A stretch of 38,368 nucleotides of DNA from positions 1 to 38,368 of the forward strand of contig JALHPU010000038.1 in assembly GCA_022842325.1 (NCBI GenBank), written 5' to 3'. The position numbers and the translations under genes were made by a program. Shown piece by piece: positions 9,013-17,532 of this stretch. The DNA comes from Sulfuritalea sp. Its GTDB lineage: Bacteria; Pseudomonadota; Gammaproteobacteria; Burkholderiales; Rhodocyclaceae. Below the pieces are notes generated by a model. It was not told where the DNA came from. It did not search any database and saw nothing but the letters and a program-made list of their open reading frames with translations. Within the stretch, counting starts at the first letter, position 1; each line of letters opens with the position of its first letter.

Positions 9013-9067
9013 ATTGCCGGCCCGCGCCGCGGAATCCCCGGCAGGCAAGGCCCCGAGCGGGACGCAA

Positions 9068-9136
9068 GGACGGTACCCCGGTGGGGTATGTCCGCCGTCA
9101 GAAGCGCGGACGGTATCCCCTTGGCGGGATATGTCC
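9068..9136. repeat. Two tandem dyad elements with a compensatory base-pair change
   Basis: Copy A is 9068-9093 and copy B 9108-9136. Both have the plan GGAC-gg-stem-loop-stem-t-GTCC. The inner stem is TACCCC/GGGGTA in A and TATCCC/GGGATA in B, so a C-G pair has become T-A with pairing kept. They lie in the space between two convergent genes. They look like members of a palindromic intergenic repeat family, but other genomic copies cannot be seen here. Confidence 0.7.
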
Positions 9137-9153
9137 CCTGCTCCGCGCCTGAG

Positions 9154-9816
9154 TCAGCGCCTTTCCGGCGCCCGGCGCGCCCCTTGCAGCGCCGCAGACT
9201 CGATAACCCGGCGGTGCGGCACCAGTTCCAGAGCACCGTCGAGCAGGGCGCGGGCAATGTCCCGTGGCTTGACCGGCTGCCAGCGGCGGGGAATCAGCGG
9301 CCGCAACGGGCGCAGCAGCGCCAAGCTGAGCGCTTCGGCGGGACGACGCTCAGTGCGATCGGTATCGATCAGGGCCGGACGCACGATGGTGTAGCCGGGA
9401 TATCCGAGTCGGCCGATGGCGTCTTCCGCCTCACCCTTGGTGCGCAGATAGAAGTTCTTCGACCCGGCATCGGCGCCGAGCGAGGAATTCAGCGCGAAGC
9501 GCTTGGCGCCGGCGGCGCGCGCCAGTTGCGCAATGCGCAGCGGCAAGTCGCGGTCCACAGCGACGAACCCGGCCTGCGAACCGGCTGCACGCAACGTCGT
9601 ACCCAGCGTGCAGACCACCGCATCGACGGCCCACCACGACGCATCCTCCGGCAAGTGCTCGAAATCGACCACCACATTGCCGAGTCTGGGCGCTGCAGCC
9701 AGCGGGCGTCGGGTCAGGGCCACGACTTCGCCCACGCGCGGATCGGCCAGCGCCAAGGCCAGCACCGCCTGGCCGACTGCGCCAGTGGCGCCGACCAGCA
9801 GCAGGCGCGAGCTCAT
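9154..9816 (-). CDS. NAD(P)-binding Rossmann-fold protein (atypical SDR)
   Basis: A 220-residue cytoplasmic protein of the atypical short-chain dehydrogenase/NAD(P)H-binding group. The N-terminus has the dinucleotide loop LLLVGATGAVGQAVL (GATGAVG) after the first strand. Further on come VDAVVCTLGTTLRAAG, the NSSLGAD segment, and YLRTKGEAEDAIGRLG, which holds the YxxxK pair typical of SDR active sites (Y-L-R-T-K). The C-terminal YTIVRPALIDTDRTE is also typical of the NmrA/HTATIP2-like set. The substrate is unknown. The start at 9816 overlaps the stop of the methyltransferase gene by four bases, so the two are coupled. The end faces the Lys-rich gene and its dyad repeats. Confidence 0.85.
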   Translation of the reverse strand: MSSRLLLVGATGAVGQAVLALALADPRVGEVVALTRRPLAAAPRLGNVVVDFEHLPEDASWWAVDAVVCTLGTTLRAAGSQAGFVAVDRDLPLRIAQLARAAGAKRFALNSSLGADAGSKNFYLRTKGEAEDAIGRLGYPGYTIVRPALIDTDRTERRPAEALSLALLRPLRPLIPRRWQPVKPRDIARALLDGALELVPHRRVIESAALQGARRAPERR

Positions 9817-10448
9817 GCCGGCTCCACCCGGCGCCAGACGCTGGCCAGCCAGGGCTGCTGCTCGCAGGGCAAACCCGCCGGCCGGAAGTAATGTTCAAGC
9901 TCGGCAAAACCGGCAGCAGCCAGATACTCGCGCCAGGTGGCAAGGTCGTAATAGGCGCCATAGCGTTCGCCGTTGACGCTCTCCTGGTTGTCGCCGCGCG
10001 GATTCGAGCTGAACAGCACGCCGCCCGGTTTCAGCGTCGCATGCAACTGACGCAATACGCGCGGCAATTCCTGGCGCGGCACGTGGAACAGCGACGCATT
10101 GGCAAAGACGCCATCGAAGTGCGCAGCGGGCAGATCGAGACTGAGGAAATCCTGCTGCCATACTTCGCAGCCGCTATGGATGCGGGCCATCGCCGAGAGT
10201 GCCGGCGCCCCTTCGAGACCGATGACACGGTGGCCGCGCCGGGTGAAAGCCAGCAGGTCGCGGCCGGGGCCGCAGCCAAAGTCGAGGATCGAGCAAGGCG
10301 CGGGCGATTGAATATGGCGCAACAAAGCCTCGATGTTCTGCTCGACATCGTGGTTGCGCGTACCCTCCCAGAAGGATGCGGCCCGCGCATGGTAATGCCC
10401 GAGCGTGCGATCGACGAGTTGCCGCAGGGTTTCCGGATCAAGTTTCAT
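9813..10448 (-). CDS. Class I SAM-dependent methyltransferase
   Basis: A 211-residue protein with the class I methyltransferase fold. Motif I is CSILDFGCGPGRDLLAF (glycine-rich SAM loop), the acidic residue after strand 2 is in VIGLEGAP, FDGVFANASLFHVPR is motif II-like, and LKPGGVLFSSNPRG is the post-motif segment. It reads as a small-molecule methyltransferase of the Methyltransf_11/25 type, and the acceptor is unknown. The first gene of a two-gene unit, it overlaps the NAD(P)-binding protein gene by four bases. The ribosome site before the ATG is weak. Length is ordinary for the family. Confidence 0.87.
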   Translation of the reverse strand: MKLDPETLRQLVDRTLGHYHARAASFWEGTRNHDVEQNIEALLRHIQSPAPCSILDFGCGPGRDLLAFTRRGHRVIGLEGAPALSAMARIHSGCEVWQQDFLSLDLPAAHFDGVFANASLFHVPRQELPRVLRQLHATLKPGGVLFSSNPRGDNQESVNGERYGAYYDLATWREYLAAAGFAELEHYFRPAGLPCEQQPWLASVWRRVEPA

Positions 10449-10556
10449 GTGCAGCTAGGTTCCGGTCTTGCTCGCGGCTTGTCAAGGCGCCGTATCGCCA
10501 GTGCCGACTTTCCAATGAAACGCCGGCGGGGCTTTCATGCTTCTACGCGGCAGTGC

Positions 10557-10994
10557 TCACCTGGGAAAGTCGCGCCGTCCATCCCGTCCTTGCGCAGACC
10601 GGCGATGCCGATCATCGCCATATCGCCATTGGGTTGCGTAGCCGTGGCGCCGGTGATTGTGCGATTCCCACCGTGGCGGCTCCAGGTACCAGCGGCCGCC
10701 GCGTTGCTCCCAGTGCCCGGCGATATGGCTGTAGCCCGGCCGTGCCCTCCTCCACGCACCGGGATTCCAGACGTGGCGATGACCGTTCGAGGCCCAGTAG
10801 CCCGGCGCCCAGACATGGCCCGGCATGGCGACCGGGACGTACTCGACGAAAGGCGCCGGCGGCGGACCTATATCGACACCGATAGACACGTCACCGATCC
10901 TGAAGCGGACGTCCGCACTATCGGCGAAGGATGATGTGGAAAACAGCGCGACCACCACGGCAGCAAAGGACGAAATGTGCTTGGCAGTTCTCAT
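10557..10994 (-). CDS. Secreted YXWGXW-type repeat protein
   Basis: A 145-residue protein with a signal peptide (MRTAKHISSFAAVVVALFSTSSFA) and a mature region rich in Trp, Gly, His, Arg and Tyr. It carries repeats of the YxWGxW/BcpO kind: HVWAPGYWASNGHRHVW, SHIAGHWEQRGGRWYLEPP and RWESHNHRRHGYATQWRYGD. Such proteins are exported to the periplasm or outer membrane; their role is not established. A good ribosome site (AAGGAG) precedes the ATG. The C-terminus is Arg-rich (RRSAQGRDGRRDFPR). It stands alone between the methyltransferase gene and a long intergenic region. Confidence 0.8.
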   Translation of the reverse strand: MRTAKHISSFAAVVVALFSTSSFADSADVRFRIGDVSIGVDIGPPPAPFVEYVPVAMPGHVWAPGYWASNGHRHVWNPGAWRRARPGYSHIAGHWEQRGGRWYLEPPRWESHNHRRHGYATQWRYGDDRHRRSAQGRDGRRDFPR

Positions 10995-11701
10995 GTGATT
11001 CTCCTTGTCAATCGCGCGTCTTGAATGAACGACACGCCGATGAGCAAGTTAACGCACGGGCACACTCCCAGTCACCCGCAAAACTGTAAGCCACGGTGCC
11101 CGTTTGTAAGTGGATGTGCGGGACGAAACAGAGTCAATTTGGCGACGACGGCATCGTGCCCGTTGCTGCCTGTGGCGGAAGATGGAACCGGACCTTCACG
11201 GCGAACACCGAAAATGCCGAAGCAGTCGTTCGTAATGCGTCGCTGGTTCTCTTCGTCGCCCGGACGCTCAAGTTGCGCATCCGGTCGTGCAGGCTTGATG
11301 AGTCGCCGGGAAGTCCCGCCATCAACGGCCGTTACTGAATTTCTGATGCCATGTGAGCAACGATCGTGCGCGGCGCGAAGTACCTGAGTTTCGATACTGC
11401 AGGGGTGTTGCTGCATCGCGACTACCGGGATGCGGCCAGAGCGCTTTTTGCCAGGCCGCTCCTGGTCGGCTGCCAGGTGCCGGAACGGCATCGCATGGCG
11501 CGCCCTGGGCGCCGGCCGCCGAATCGAAATGACTGCCGGTAAAAGCCTTGAATTGCGCAGGCAGGCGCGCCCGGTTTCGCGCAACTTTTTGGTGAGCCTC
11601 GATGACAGGACGCGGCTTGTCACAGTGTGTTACCAAAGTGGCCGCGGCGGACGACAGCGATCGCGGACAATTCGCTCCATTCGTTCTTCCGGAGTATCGC
11701 C
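10995..11701. other. Long intergenic region without a recognisable gene
   Basis: About 700 bases lie between the YXWGXW gene and cytochrome b561. Several open frames cross it on both strands, but all have Arg/Pro/Ser-heavy composition, no ribosome site and no recognisable motif, so none is called. The right-hand 100 bases hold the dyad at 11619-11633 and probably the promoter of the export operon. The remaining 600 bases could be decayed coding sequence or a regulatory RNA; nothing specific is visible. Confidence 0.6.
11619..11633. promoter_or_regulatory. Dyad upstream of the cytochrome b561/export operon
   Basis: An interrupted palindrome, GTcACA-GTG-TGTtAC, 69 bases before the b561 start, overlaps a possible -35 hexamer TTGTCA (11617-11622). 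It is a plausible site for a dimeric regulator, perhaps the response regulator encoded downstream. No clear -10 box was found. Confidence 0.35.
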
Positions 11702-12220
11702 ATGCAAAACTTTCGTTACGCCCTGCCGCGGATTGTCGTTCATTGGCTCGCCGCGGCCCTGATCCTGTTCCTGCTGGTCGCCGGCAGCCTGGTGCTGGCC
11801 GAAATGCCAAACACAACGGAGAAGATCGGCAATCTGCGCATCCACATGATTCTAGGCGGCCTGGCCGGCCTGCTGGTGCTGACCCGTCTCGGTCTCGGGC
11901 GCGTCCATCCGGCACCGGCGCCCGCCGCCGGCGACACAATGGGCAAAGTCGGCCACGTCGGTCATGTCCTGCTCAATCTGACCATCCTGTTCATGGCCAT
12001 GAGCGGCATGTTGCTGGTCCTGCAAAGTGGCGCGCTGGATGCGGCATTTTTCGGCGGAGTGCTGCCCGAGGACTTCAAGGCCTTCATCCCGCGCAAGGTT
12101 CATGGGCTGCTCTCGCGCGTTGCCATGGGGCTGATCGCCCTGCACGTGCTGGCCGCGGTGTATCACCAGTTCATCATCAAGGATGGACTGCTGTCACGCA
12201 TGGGGCTGGGTAGCCGCTAA
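11702..12220 (+). CDS. Cytochrome b561 family protein
   Basis: A 172-residue four-helix membrane cytochrome b of the bacterial b561 (YodB-like) family, which moves electrons between the quinone pool and periplasmic partners. Candidate haem-ligand histidines sit in the expected helices: H14 (RIVVHWLAA), H48 (NLRIHMILGG), H134 (KVHGLLSR) and H148 (ALHVLAAVYHQF). The ATG at 11702 is preceded by GGAG at eight bases. It is the first gene of a plus-strand run that continues with the adaptor, permease, ATPase and outer-membrane channel genes, with 37 bases to the next start. Why an electron carrier heads an export cluster is not clear. Confidence 0.88.
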   Translation: MQNFRYALPRIVVHWLAAALILFLLVAGSLVLAEMPNTTEKIGNLRIHMILGGLAGLLVLTRLGLGRVHPAPAPAAGDTMGKVGHVGHVLLNLTILFMAMSGMLLVLQSGALDAAFFGGVLPEDFKAFIPRKVHGLLSRVAMGLIALHVLAAVYHQFIIKDGLLSRMGLGSR

Positions 12221-12257
12221 ACCGGAACGCCCAATCCACATTTTCGACGAATCGATC

Positions 12258-13442
12258 ATGAAACTACCCTCCATACGAAATCTCGGCGTGATTCTTGCCG
12301 GTATTGCACTGCTTGCCGGCCTGATCTGGGTGGTGGTTCGCAGCGGTCCGCTGGCGCCGCCCAGGGCGACGGTGACGATACTGGGTCGGGCCGATGTCGC
12401 CCCGATTCTGTTCGGCGTCGGCGTCGTCGAGGCGCGGCGCAGCTATCTGGTGGGGCCGACCGCGGCCGGCCGGGTCAAACAGGTGCATGTCGATGTCGGC
12501 GACACGGTTCGCGCCGGGCAACTGCTGGCGGAAATGGAACCGGTCGATCTCGACCAGCGCATGGCCTCGTCCGCCGCCGCCGTGACGAGGGCGCAGAGCG
12601 CCATCGATGCGGCCCAGGCACAGCTCGCGGACAACCAGAGCCGGCATCGGGTCGCGGCCGCCAATGCGCGCCGCTATGAGGATCTTGGCCGCAAGGGCTT
12701 CGTCAGCTCCAGCGTGATCGAAGGCAAGGCGCAGGAAGAAAAATCAGCCGCGGCCCAGGTGGCCGCTGCCGGCGCGACCCTGGCCGGCGCTCGCCAGGAC
12801 CTGCTGCGGCTGGGTGCCGAGCGCGAAGGCATCGGCCAGTTGCGCGCCAACATCCGCCTGCTGGCGCCGATCGATGGCGTGGTCACCGCGCGCGATGCCG
12901 AGCCGGGGTCCACCGTCGTCGCCGGACAGGGCGTAGTGAGACTGATCGCGCCCGACAGTCTGTGGATCAGAACGCGATTCGACCAGAACCGTTCCGCCGG
13001 TTTGCAGCCGGGCCTTGCCGCCGAGATCGCCCTGCGCTCACGGCCCGGAACGCCGCTGCCGGGAACGGTGGCGCGCATCGAACTGCTGAGCGACAGCGTG
13101 ACCGAGGAGCGCATTGCGCAGGTGGCATTCGACACACCGCCCGCCGGCGTGTCGGTCGGCGAGATGGCCGAGGTGACGCTGCGCCGGCCGGTCGCCAGGA
13201 ATGTGCTGGTGCTGCCCAACGCCGCACTGCGCATGCGCGGCGGCAAGACCGGCGTCTGGCGCTACGACGGCGACAGCCTGAGATTCGTGCCGGTCGGGCG
13301 GGGCGTGACCGGGGTCGACGGCATGGTGGAGATCGTCGAGGGGCTCAAGGAGGGCGATACGGTCGTCGTGCATAGCGAGCGCGAGATCGACGGCAGCAGC
13401 CGCATCAAGGTGGTTTCCTCGCTCGTCGTGACGGGCTCTTGA
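12258..13442 (+). CDS. HlyD/DevB-type periplasmic adaptor subunit
   Basis: A 394-residue membrane-fusion protein that would link an inner-membrane ABC exporter to an outer-membrane channel. One N-terminal transmembrane anchor (about 9-27, LGVILAGIALLAGLIWVVV) is followed by the first lipoyl half (AAGRVKQVHVDVGDTVRAGQ), an Ala/Gln-rich helical hairpin (about residues 95-195), the second lipoyl half (IDGVVTARDAEPGSTVVAGQ), then the beta-barrel and membrane-proximal parts ending near LKEGDTVVVHSEREIDGSSR. It is followed by a permease, an ATPase and a TolC-like gene on the same strand, so the set looks like a complete tripartite exporter. The substrate is unknown. Confidence 0.9.
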   Translation: MKLPSIRNLGVILAGIALLAGLIWVVVRSGPLAPPRATVTILGRADVAPILFGVGVVEARRSYLVGPTAAGRVKQVHVDVGDTVRAGQLLAEMEPVDLDQRMASSAAAVTRAQSAIDAAQAQLADNQSRHRVAAANARRYEDLGRKGFVSSSVIEGKAQEEKSAAAQVAAAGATLAGARQDLLRLGAEREGIGQLRANIRLLAPIDGVVTARDAEPGSTVVAGQGVVRLIAPDSLWIRTRFDQNRSAGLQPGLAAEIALRSRPGTPLPGTVARIELLSDSVTEERIAQVAFDTPPAGVSVGEMAEVTLRRPVARNVLVLPNAALRMRGGKTGVWRYDGDSLRFVPVGRGVTGVDGMVEIVEGLKEGDTVVVHSEREIDGSSRIKVVSSLVVTGS

Positions 13443-13478
13443 CCATCGGGCCATGACAACAGCCATGGTGAATCGCTC

Positions 13479-14681
13479 ATGATCAGCCTCGCCGGTCGCG
13501 ACATTCTGCATTCCTGGGGCAAATTCGTCCTCACCGGATTCGGCCTGGGCCTGCTGATAGGCGTCACGCTGACCATGGCCGGTGTCTATCGCGGCATGGT
13601 CGATGATGCCAAGGTACTGCTGACCAACAGCGGCGCCGATCTGTGGGTAGTACAGAAAGATACCCAGGGACCCTACGCCGAATCATCCAGCATCAAGGAC
13701 GATGTCTATCGGCAGATCCTCGGACTCTCCGGGGTGGCGCAGGCCGCCAACGTGACCTACCTCACCATGCAGATGCGCAATGCCAGCCGCGGCGGCCGGG
13801 AGGAACGCACCATGGTGGTCGGCTTCGAGCCCGGCCAACCCGGCGAGCCGGGCTATCTGGTGGCCGGTCGACGTTTGGTGCGCAGTCATTACGAAGCCAT
13901 CGCCGATGTCGGGACCGGCGCCCGCCTCGGCGATCGCCTCACGATCCGGCGTCACGAATACGAAGTGGTGGGTCTCACGCGCCGCATGGTGTCATCGGGA
14001 GGTGACCCGATGGTCTTCATTCCGCTCAAGGATGCCCAGGAGGCCCAGTTTCTAAAGGACAACGACGCCGTCATCGCGGATCGAGCGCGCACCGCCGCCA
14101 ATCCCGCACTCAACCGCCCCGGCGTGCCGGGCCTGCTGGAGGCGATCAACGCCTCGCAGTCCAGCAATCGCAACGTCAACGCAGTTCTGGTGAGGGTTGC
14201 CGACGGCATCGCGGCGGAATCCGTGGCGCGCGATATCCGCCGCTGGAAGCATCTGGAGGCCTTTACCCGCGCGCAAATGGAGGACATCCTGATCGCCAAG
14301 TTGATTGCCACCGCGGCCAAGCAGATCGGCATGTTCCTGGCGATTCTGGTGATCGTCAGCGCGGCCATCGTGGCCTTCATCATTTACACCATGACCCTCG
14401 GCAAGATTCGCGAGATCGCGGTGCTGAAGCTGATTGGCACGCGCAACCGCACCATTGCCAGCATGATCCTGCAACAGGCGATGGGGCTCGGCCTGATCGG
14501 CTTCGTGGTGGGCAAGATCGCGGCGACCGTCTGGGCGCCCGCGTTTCCCAAGTTCGTGCTGCTCGAACCGGCCGACGCGATCAGCGGCTTCATGATCGTG
14601 ATGGTGGTCTGCGCGCTGGCCAGCACCCTGGCGATTCGCGCCGCGCTGAAGGTCGATCCGGCCGAGGCCATCGGAGGCTGA
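13479..14681 (+). CDS. FtsX/DevC-type ABC transporter permease
   Basis: A 400-residue inner-membrane permease with the FtsX/MacB-like plan: one N-terminal helix (about 15-40, KFVLTGFGLGLLIGVTLTMA), a large periplasmic domain (about 45-270), and three C-terminal helices beginning with MFLAILVIVSAAIVAFIIYT. KIREIAVLKLIGTRNRTIAS is the typical FtsX-domain coupling loop between helices 2 and 3. In this family substrate is usually moved from the periplasmic face outward by mechanotransmission rather than across the inner membrane. It lies between the adaptor and ATPase genes, five bases before the ATPase start, and closely matches the DevC type. The substrate cannot be told. Confidence 0.9.
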   Translation: MISLAGRDILHSWGKFVLTGFGLGLLIGVTLTMAGVYRGMVDDAKVLLTNSGADLWVVQKDTQGPYAESSSIKDDVYRQILGLSGVAQAANVTYLTMQMRNASRGGREERTMVVGFEPGQPGEPGYLVAGRRLVRSHYEAIADVGTGARLGDRLTIRRHEYEVVGLTRRMVSSGGDPMVFIPLKDAQEAQFLKDNDAVIADRARTAANPALNRPGVPGLLEAINASQSSNRNVNAVLVRVADGIAAESVARDIRRWKHLEAFTRAQMEDILIAKLIATAAKQIGMFLAILVIVSAAIVAFIIYTMTLGKIREIAVLKLIGTRNRTIASMILQQAMGLGLIGFVVGKIAATVWAPAFPKFVLLEPADAISGFMIVMVVCALASTLAIRAALKVDPAEAIGG

Positions 14682-14686
14682 CGCTC

Positions 14687-15406
14687 ATGACAGCGACGAA
14701 GGACACCGGCATCCACATCGCCGGGCTGAGCAAACGCTACGGCGAGGGCGATACCGCCGTCGACGCGCTGAAGGACGTGAACATGAGCGTCGCCCCCGGC
14801 GAAGTCATCGGGCTGGTGGGCCCCAGCGGCTCCGGCAAGACCACCTTGCTCAAGTGTCTGGGCGCGGTGATCGAGCCGACGCGCGGGCAGATGACGCTGG
14901 GCGGCGAGGTGATCTACGACCAGGGCTGGAAAATTCCCGACCTGCGCACCCTGCGCCGTGACCGCATCGGCTTCGTCTTTCAGGCGCCCTACCTGATTCC
15001 CTTTCTCGACGTGACCGACAACGTGGCACTGCTGCCCATGCTGGCCGGCCGCAACAACGGCGAATCGCGCGCGCGGGCGCTGGAACTGTTGCAGGCGCTG
15101 GACGTGGCGCACCGCGCCAGGGCGCAGGTTTCGGAACTTTCCGGCGGCGAGCAGCAGCGCGTATCGATCGCCCGCGCGCTGGCCAACCAGCCGCCGGTCA
15201 TCCTCGCCGACGAACCGACGGCGCCGCTCGACAGCGAACGCGCGCTGGCAGTGATGCGCATCCTCAATCAAATGGCACGCCAGTATCAGACGGCGATCAT
15301 TGTCGTTACCCACGACGAGAAGATCATTCCGACCTTCAAGCGGATTTATCACATTCGCGACGGGCGGACGGTGGAAGAGGCCGGTGAGGGACGGGAAATC
15401 GAATGA
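14687..15406 (+). CDS. ABC transporter ATP-binding protein (DevA/LolD-like)
   Basis: A 239-residue ATPase of the LolD/MacB/DevA class. Walker A is GPSGSGKTT (45-53), the Q-loop is FVFQAPYLIPFLD (Gln 99), the signature is SELSGGEQQRVSIARA (LSGGE 151-155), Walker B is VILADEPTAPLDS (171-183), and the switch His is in IVVTHDEKI. Pro replaces the usual Gly in the D-loop region (TAPLD rather than TGNLD). A strong ribosome site (GGAGG) overlaps the end of the permease gene. It would energise the permease encoded immediately upstream. Confidence 0.93.
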   Translation: MTATKDTGIHIAGLSKRYGEGDTAVDALKDVNMSVAPGEVIGLVGPSGSGKTTLLKCLGAVIEPTRGQMTLGGEVIYDQGWKIPDLRTLRRDRIGFVFQAPYLIPFLDVTDNVALLPMLAGRNNGESRARALELLQALDVAHRARAQVSELSGGEQQRVSIARALANQPPVILADEPTAPLDSERALAVMRILNQMARQYQTAIIVVTHDEKIIPTFKRIYHIRDGRTVEEAGEGREIE

Positions 15407-15455
15407 AGCTTTCAAGTCCGGCGACCACGCCGTCAAATCCATGAGTGATATTGCG

Positions 15456-16787
15456 ATGAACAAGGCCCTGAAGTTGATAGTCGCGGCAGCCCTTGCCGGC
15501 ACGATGGCCGGCGCGGTCCACGCCGCCGATCTGCTTTCCGTCTACCGCGATGCGGTCGCCTACGATGCCCAGTTCAGCTCGGCACGCGCCACCCTCGACG
15601 CGGGCCGGGAGAAGGTGCCGCAAGCTCGCGCCGGCTTGCTGCCAAGCATCGGCCTGGGCGCCAGCACGACATGGAACGAAACCGAGAGCACCCGACGAGT
15701 CAACGGCGCTGCGGCCGTGCCGGCCGATTACAACAGCAACGGCTGGACCGTCACCCTGACGCAGCCGGTGTTCCGCTGGCAAAACTGGCTGGCCTACAAC
15801 CAGGCCGAACTTGCGGTGGCAATTTCAGAGGCCCAGTTTGGGGGGGCCAGGATGGACCTGATCGCGCGCACGGCGCAGGCCTACTTCGATGTACTTCTGG
15901 CGCAAGATGCCCTGGCCACGGCGCAGACGCAGAAAGCGGCGACCGCGGAACAACTCGAGTCCGCCAGGCGCAACTTCGATGTCGGCACCGCGACGATAAC
16001 CGACAGCCACGAGGCGCAGGCCCGCTTCGACCTCATCACCGCCCAGGAACTTGCCGCGCAGAATGATCTGACGGTCAAGGGGCATGCCTTGCAAATGTTG
16101 ACCGGCAAGCATCCGGAAACCCTCAAGCGACTGCGCCAGCGCGTCATTCTGGCGCCGCCGCAGCCGGCCGACCTGAACCGGTGGGTCGAGCTGGCCGAGA
16201 CCGGCGCGGCCACCGTCCAGGTCGCGCAAGTCAGCCTCGAAATCGCGCAACGTGAGATCGAAAAGCAACGCGCCGGCCATTACCCCACGCTCGACCTGGT
16301 CGCCACTCACGGCAACAGCGCGCAGAGCTATAGCTCGACATTCGGCGCGGGTGTGGATAGCAAAGCCAGCACCATCGGCCTGCAGCTGAGCCTGCCCTTG
16401 TTTGCGGGCGGAGCCGTGGCATCGAAGGATCGGGAGGCCGTTGCGTTGAAGGAAAAGGCTGTTGCCGACCTGGACAATGCCCGGCGCAGTGCGGCGCTTG
16501 CGGCGCGACAGGCTTACCTGGGCGTCACCTCCGGCCTGTCACAGGTCAGGGCGTATGAAGCCGCGCTGGTCTCCTCGCAATCCGCGCTGGATTCGAACAA
16601 GCTCGGTTACGATGTCGGCGTGCGCATCAACATCGACGTGCTGAACGCGCAGACCCAGCTCTACGACACTGCGCAAAAGCTCGCCAGGGCACGCCTCGAC
16701 ACTCTTGCGGCGCTGCTGAGGCTCAAGCTGGCGGCCGGCAATCTGGGCGCAGAGGATGTGGCGGCGATCAACGGCTTGCTGGAGTGA
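15456..16787 (+). CDS. TolC-family outer-membrane channel
   Basis: A protein of about 443 residues with a classic signal peptide (MNKALKLIVAAALAGTMAGA, cleaved after VHA) followed by the TolC/OEP duplicated plan. The first half begins DLLSVYRDAVAYDAQFSSAR and the second has LQLSLPLFAGGAVASKDREA; RINIDVLNAQTQLYDTAQKL is the conserved C-terminal helix of TolC proteins. Long Ala/Gln-rich helices form the periplasmic tunnel. ATGs at 15441 and 15456 are both in frame; the second gives the better signal peptide. It completes a tripartite exporter with the three preceding genes and sits 49 bases after the ATPase gene. Confidence 0.92.
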   Translation: MNKALKLIVAAALAGTMAGAVHAADLLSVYRDAVAYDAQFSSARATLDAGREKVPQARAGLLPSIGLGASTTWNETESTRRVNGAAAVPADYNSNGWTVTLTQPVFRWQNWLAYNQAELAVAISEAQFGGARMDLIARTAQAYFDVLLAQDALATAQTQKAATAEQLESARRNFDVGTATITDSHEAQARFDLITAQELAAQNDLTVKGHALQMLTGKHPETLKRLRQRVILAPPQPADLNRWVELAETGAATVQVAQVSLEIAQREIEKQRAGHYPTLDLVATHGNSAQSYSSTFGAGVDSKASTIGLQLSLPLFAGGAVASKDREAVALKEKAVADLDNARRSAALAARQAYLGVTSGLSQVRAYEAALVSSQSALDSNKLGYDVGVRINIDVLNAQTQLYDTAQKLARARLDTLAALLRLKLAAGNLGAEDVAAINGLLE

Positions 16788-16818
16788 GTCGCATTGACAG
16801 GTTAATGACGGGAGCATC

Positions 16819-17532
16819 ATGGCAGAACATCTGCTGGTGGTCGATGACGATCGCGAGATACGCAAGCTGCTCACCGAATACCTGGAGCAGGCCGGCTATC
16901 GCGTCAGCGCCGTGGCCGACGGCAAGGCGATGCGGCGGATGCTTGACAGCCATCGCGTCGACCTCGTGGTGCTCGACCTGATGCTGCCCGGCGAGGACGG
17001 CCTGGCGCTGTGCCGCGACCTGCGCGCACACTCCAATCTGCCGGTGCTGATGCTTACCGCGCGCGGCACGGAAGTCGACCGCATCGTCGGCCTGGAGATG
17101 GGCGCCGACGATTACCTGGCCAAGCCCTTCAATCCCCGCGAGCTGCTGGCGCGCATCAAGAGCATCCTGCGGCGCGCCCAGTCCCTGCCGCCGAACCTCG
17201 AAGCCGAGGACATCGCCGCGTTTCGTTTCGCCGACTGGACGCTGGACGTGGGCGCCCGTCATCTGGTGGCGCCGGACGGTCTGGTGGTGCCCCTGTCCGG
17301 CGCCGAGTACCGCCTGCTGCGGGTGTTGCTCGAACACGCACAGTGCGTGCTGTCGCGCGACCAGTTGCTCGAACTGGCGAATGGCCGCGAAGCGATCCTG
17401 TTCGACCGCAGCATCGACGTGCTGGTCGGGCGCCTGCGCAAGCGCCTGCGCGACGACGGGCGCGAACCGCAGCTGGTAAAGACCGTGCGCGGCGAAGGTT
17501 ACGTGCTGGCGGTAGCGGTCGCCAGGGCGTGA
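16819..17532 (+). CDS. OmpR-family response regulator (system 1)
   Basis: A 237-residue DNA-binding response regulator. The receiver domain (1-115) has the acidic pocket VVDDD (7-11), the phospho-acceptor D53 in VLDLMLPGEDG, T80 in LMLTARG and K102 in YLAKPF. The C-terminal winged helix (about 140-235) includes LSGAEYRLLRVLLEHAQ and FDRSIDVLVGRLRKRLRDDG, ending KTVRGEGYVLAV. GGGAG lies five bases before the ATG. It follows the exporter genes by 31 bases and its stop shares a base with the start of the kinase gene (TGATG), so kinase and regulator are coupled and probably control the exporter. Its receiver is closely similar to that of the second regulator at 20.2-20.9 kb. Confidence 0.95.
   Translation: MAEHLLVVDDDREIRKLLTEYLEQAGYRVSAVADGKAMRRMLDSHRVDLVVLDLMLPGEDGLALCRDLRAHSNLPVLMLTARGTEVDRIVGLEMGADDYLAKPFNPRELLARIKSILRRAQSLPPNLEAEDIAAFRFADWTLDVGARHLVAPDGLVVPLSGAEYRLLRVLLEHAQCVLSRDQLLELANGREAILFDRSIDVLVGRLRKRLRDDGREPQLVKTVRGEGYVLAVAVARA

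Noticed and set aside
10514..10540. Terminator downstream of the YXWGXW gene
   Set aside because: The TGAAA/TTTCA arms pair only with mismatches or a bulge and there is no T run, so it was not called.
11072..11623. Minus-strand open frame of about 180 codons in the 11-kb spacer
   Set aside because: No ribosome site, skewed composition and no recognisable family; overlapping frames of similar length exist on both strands.
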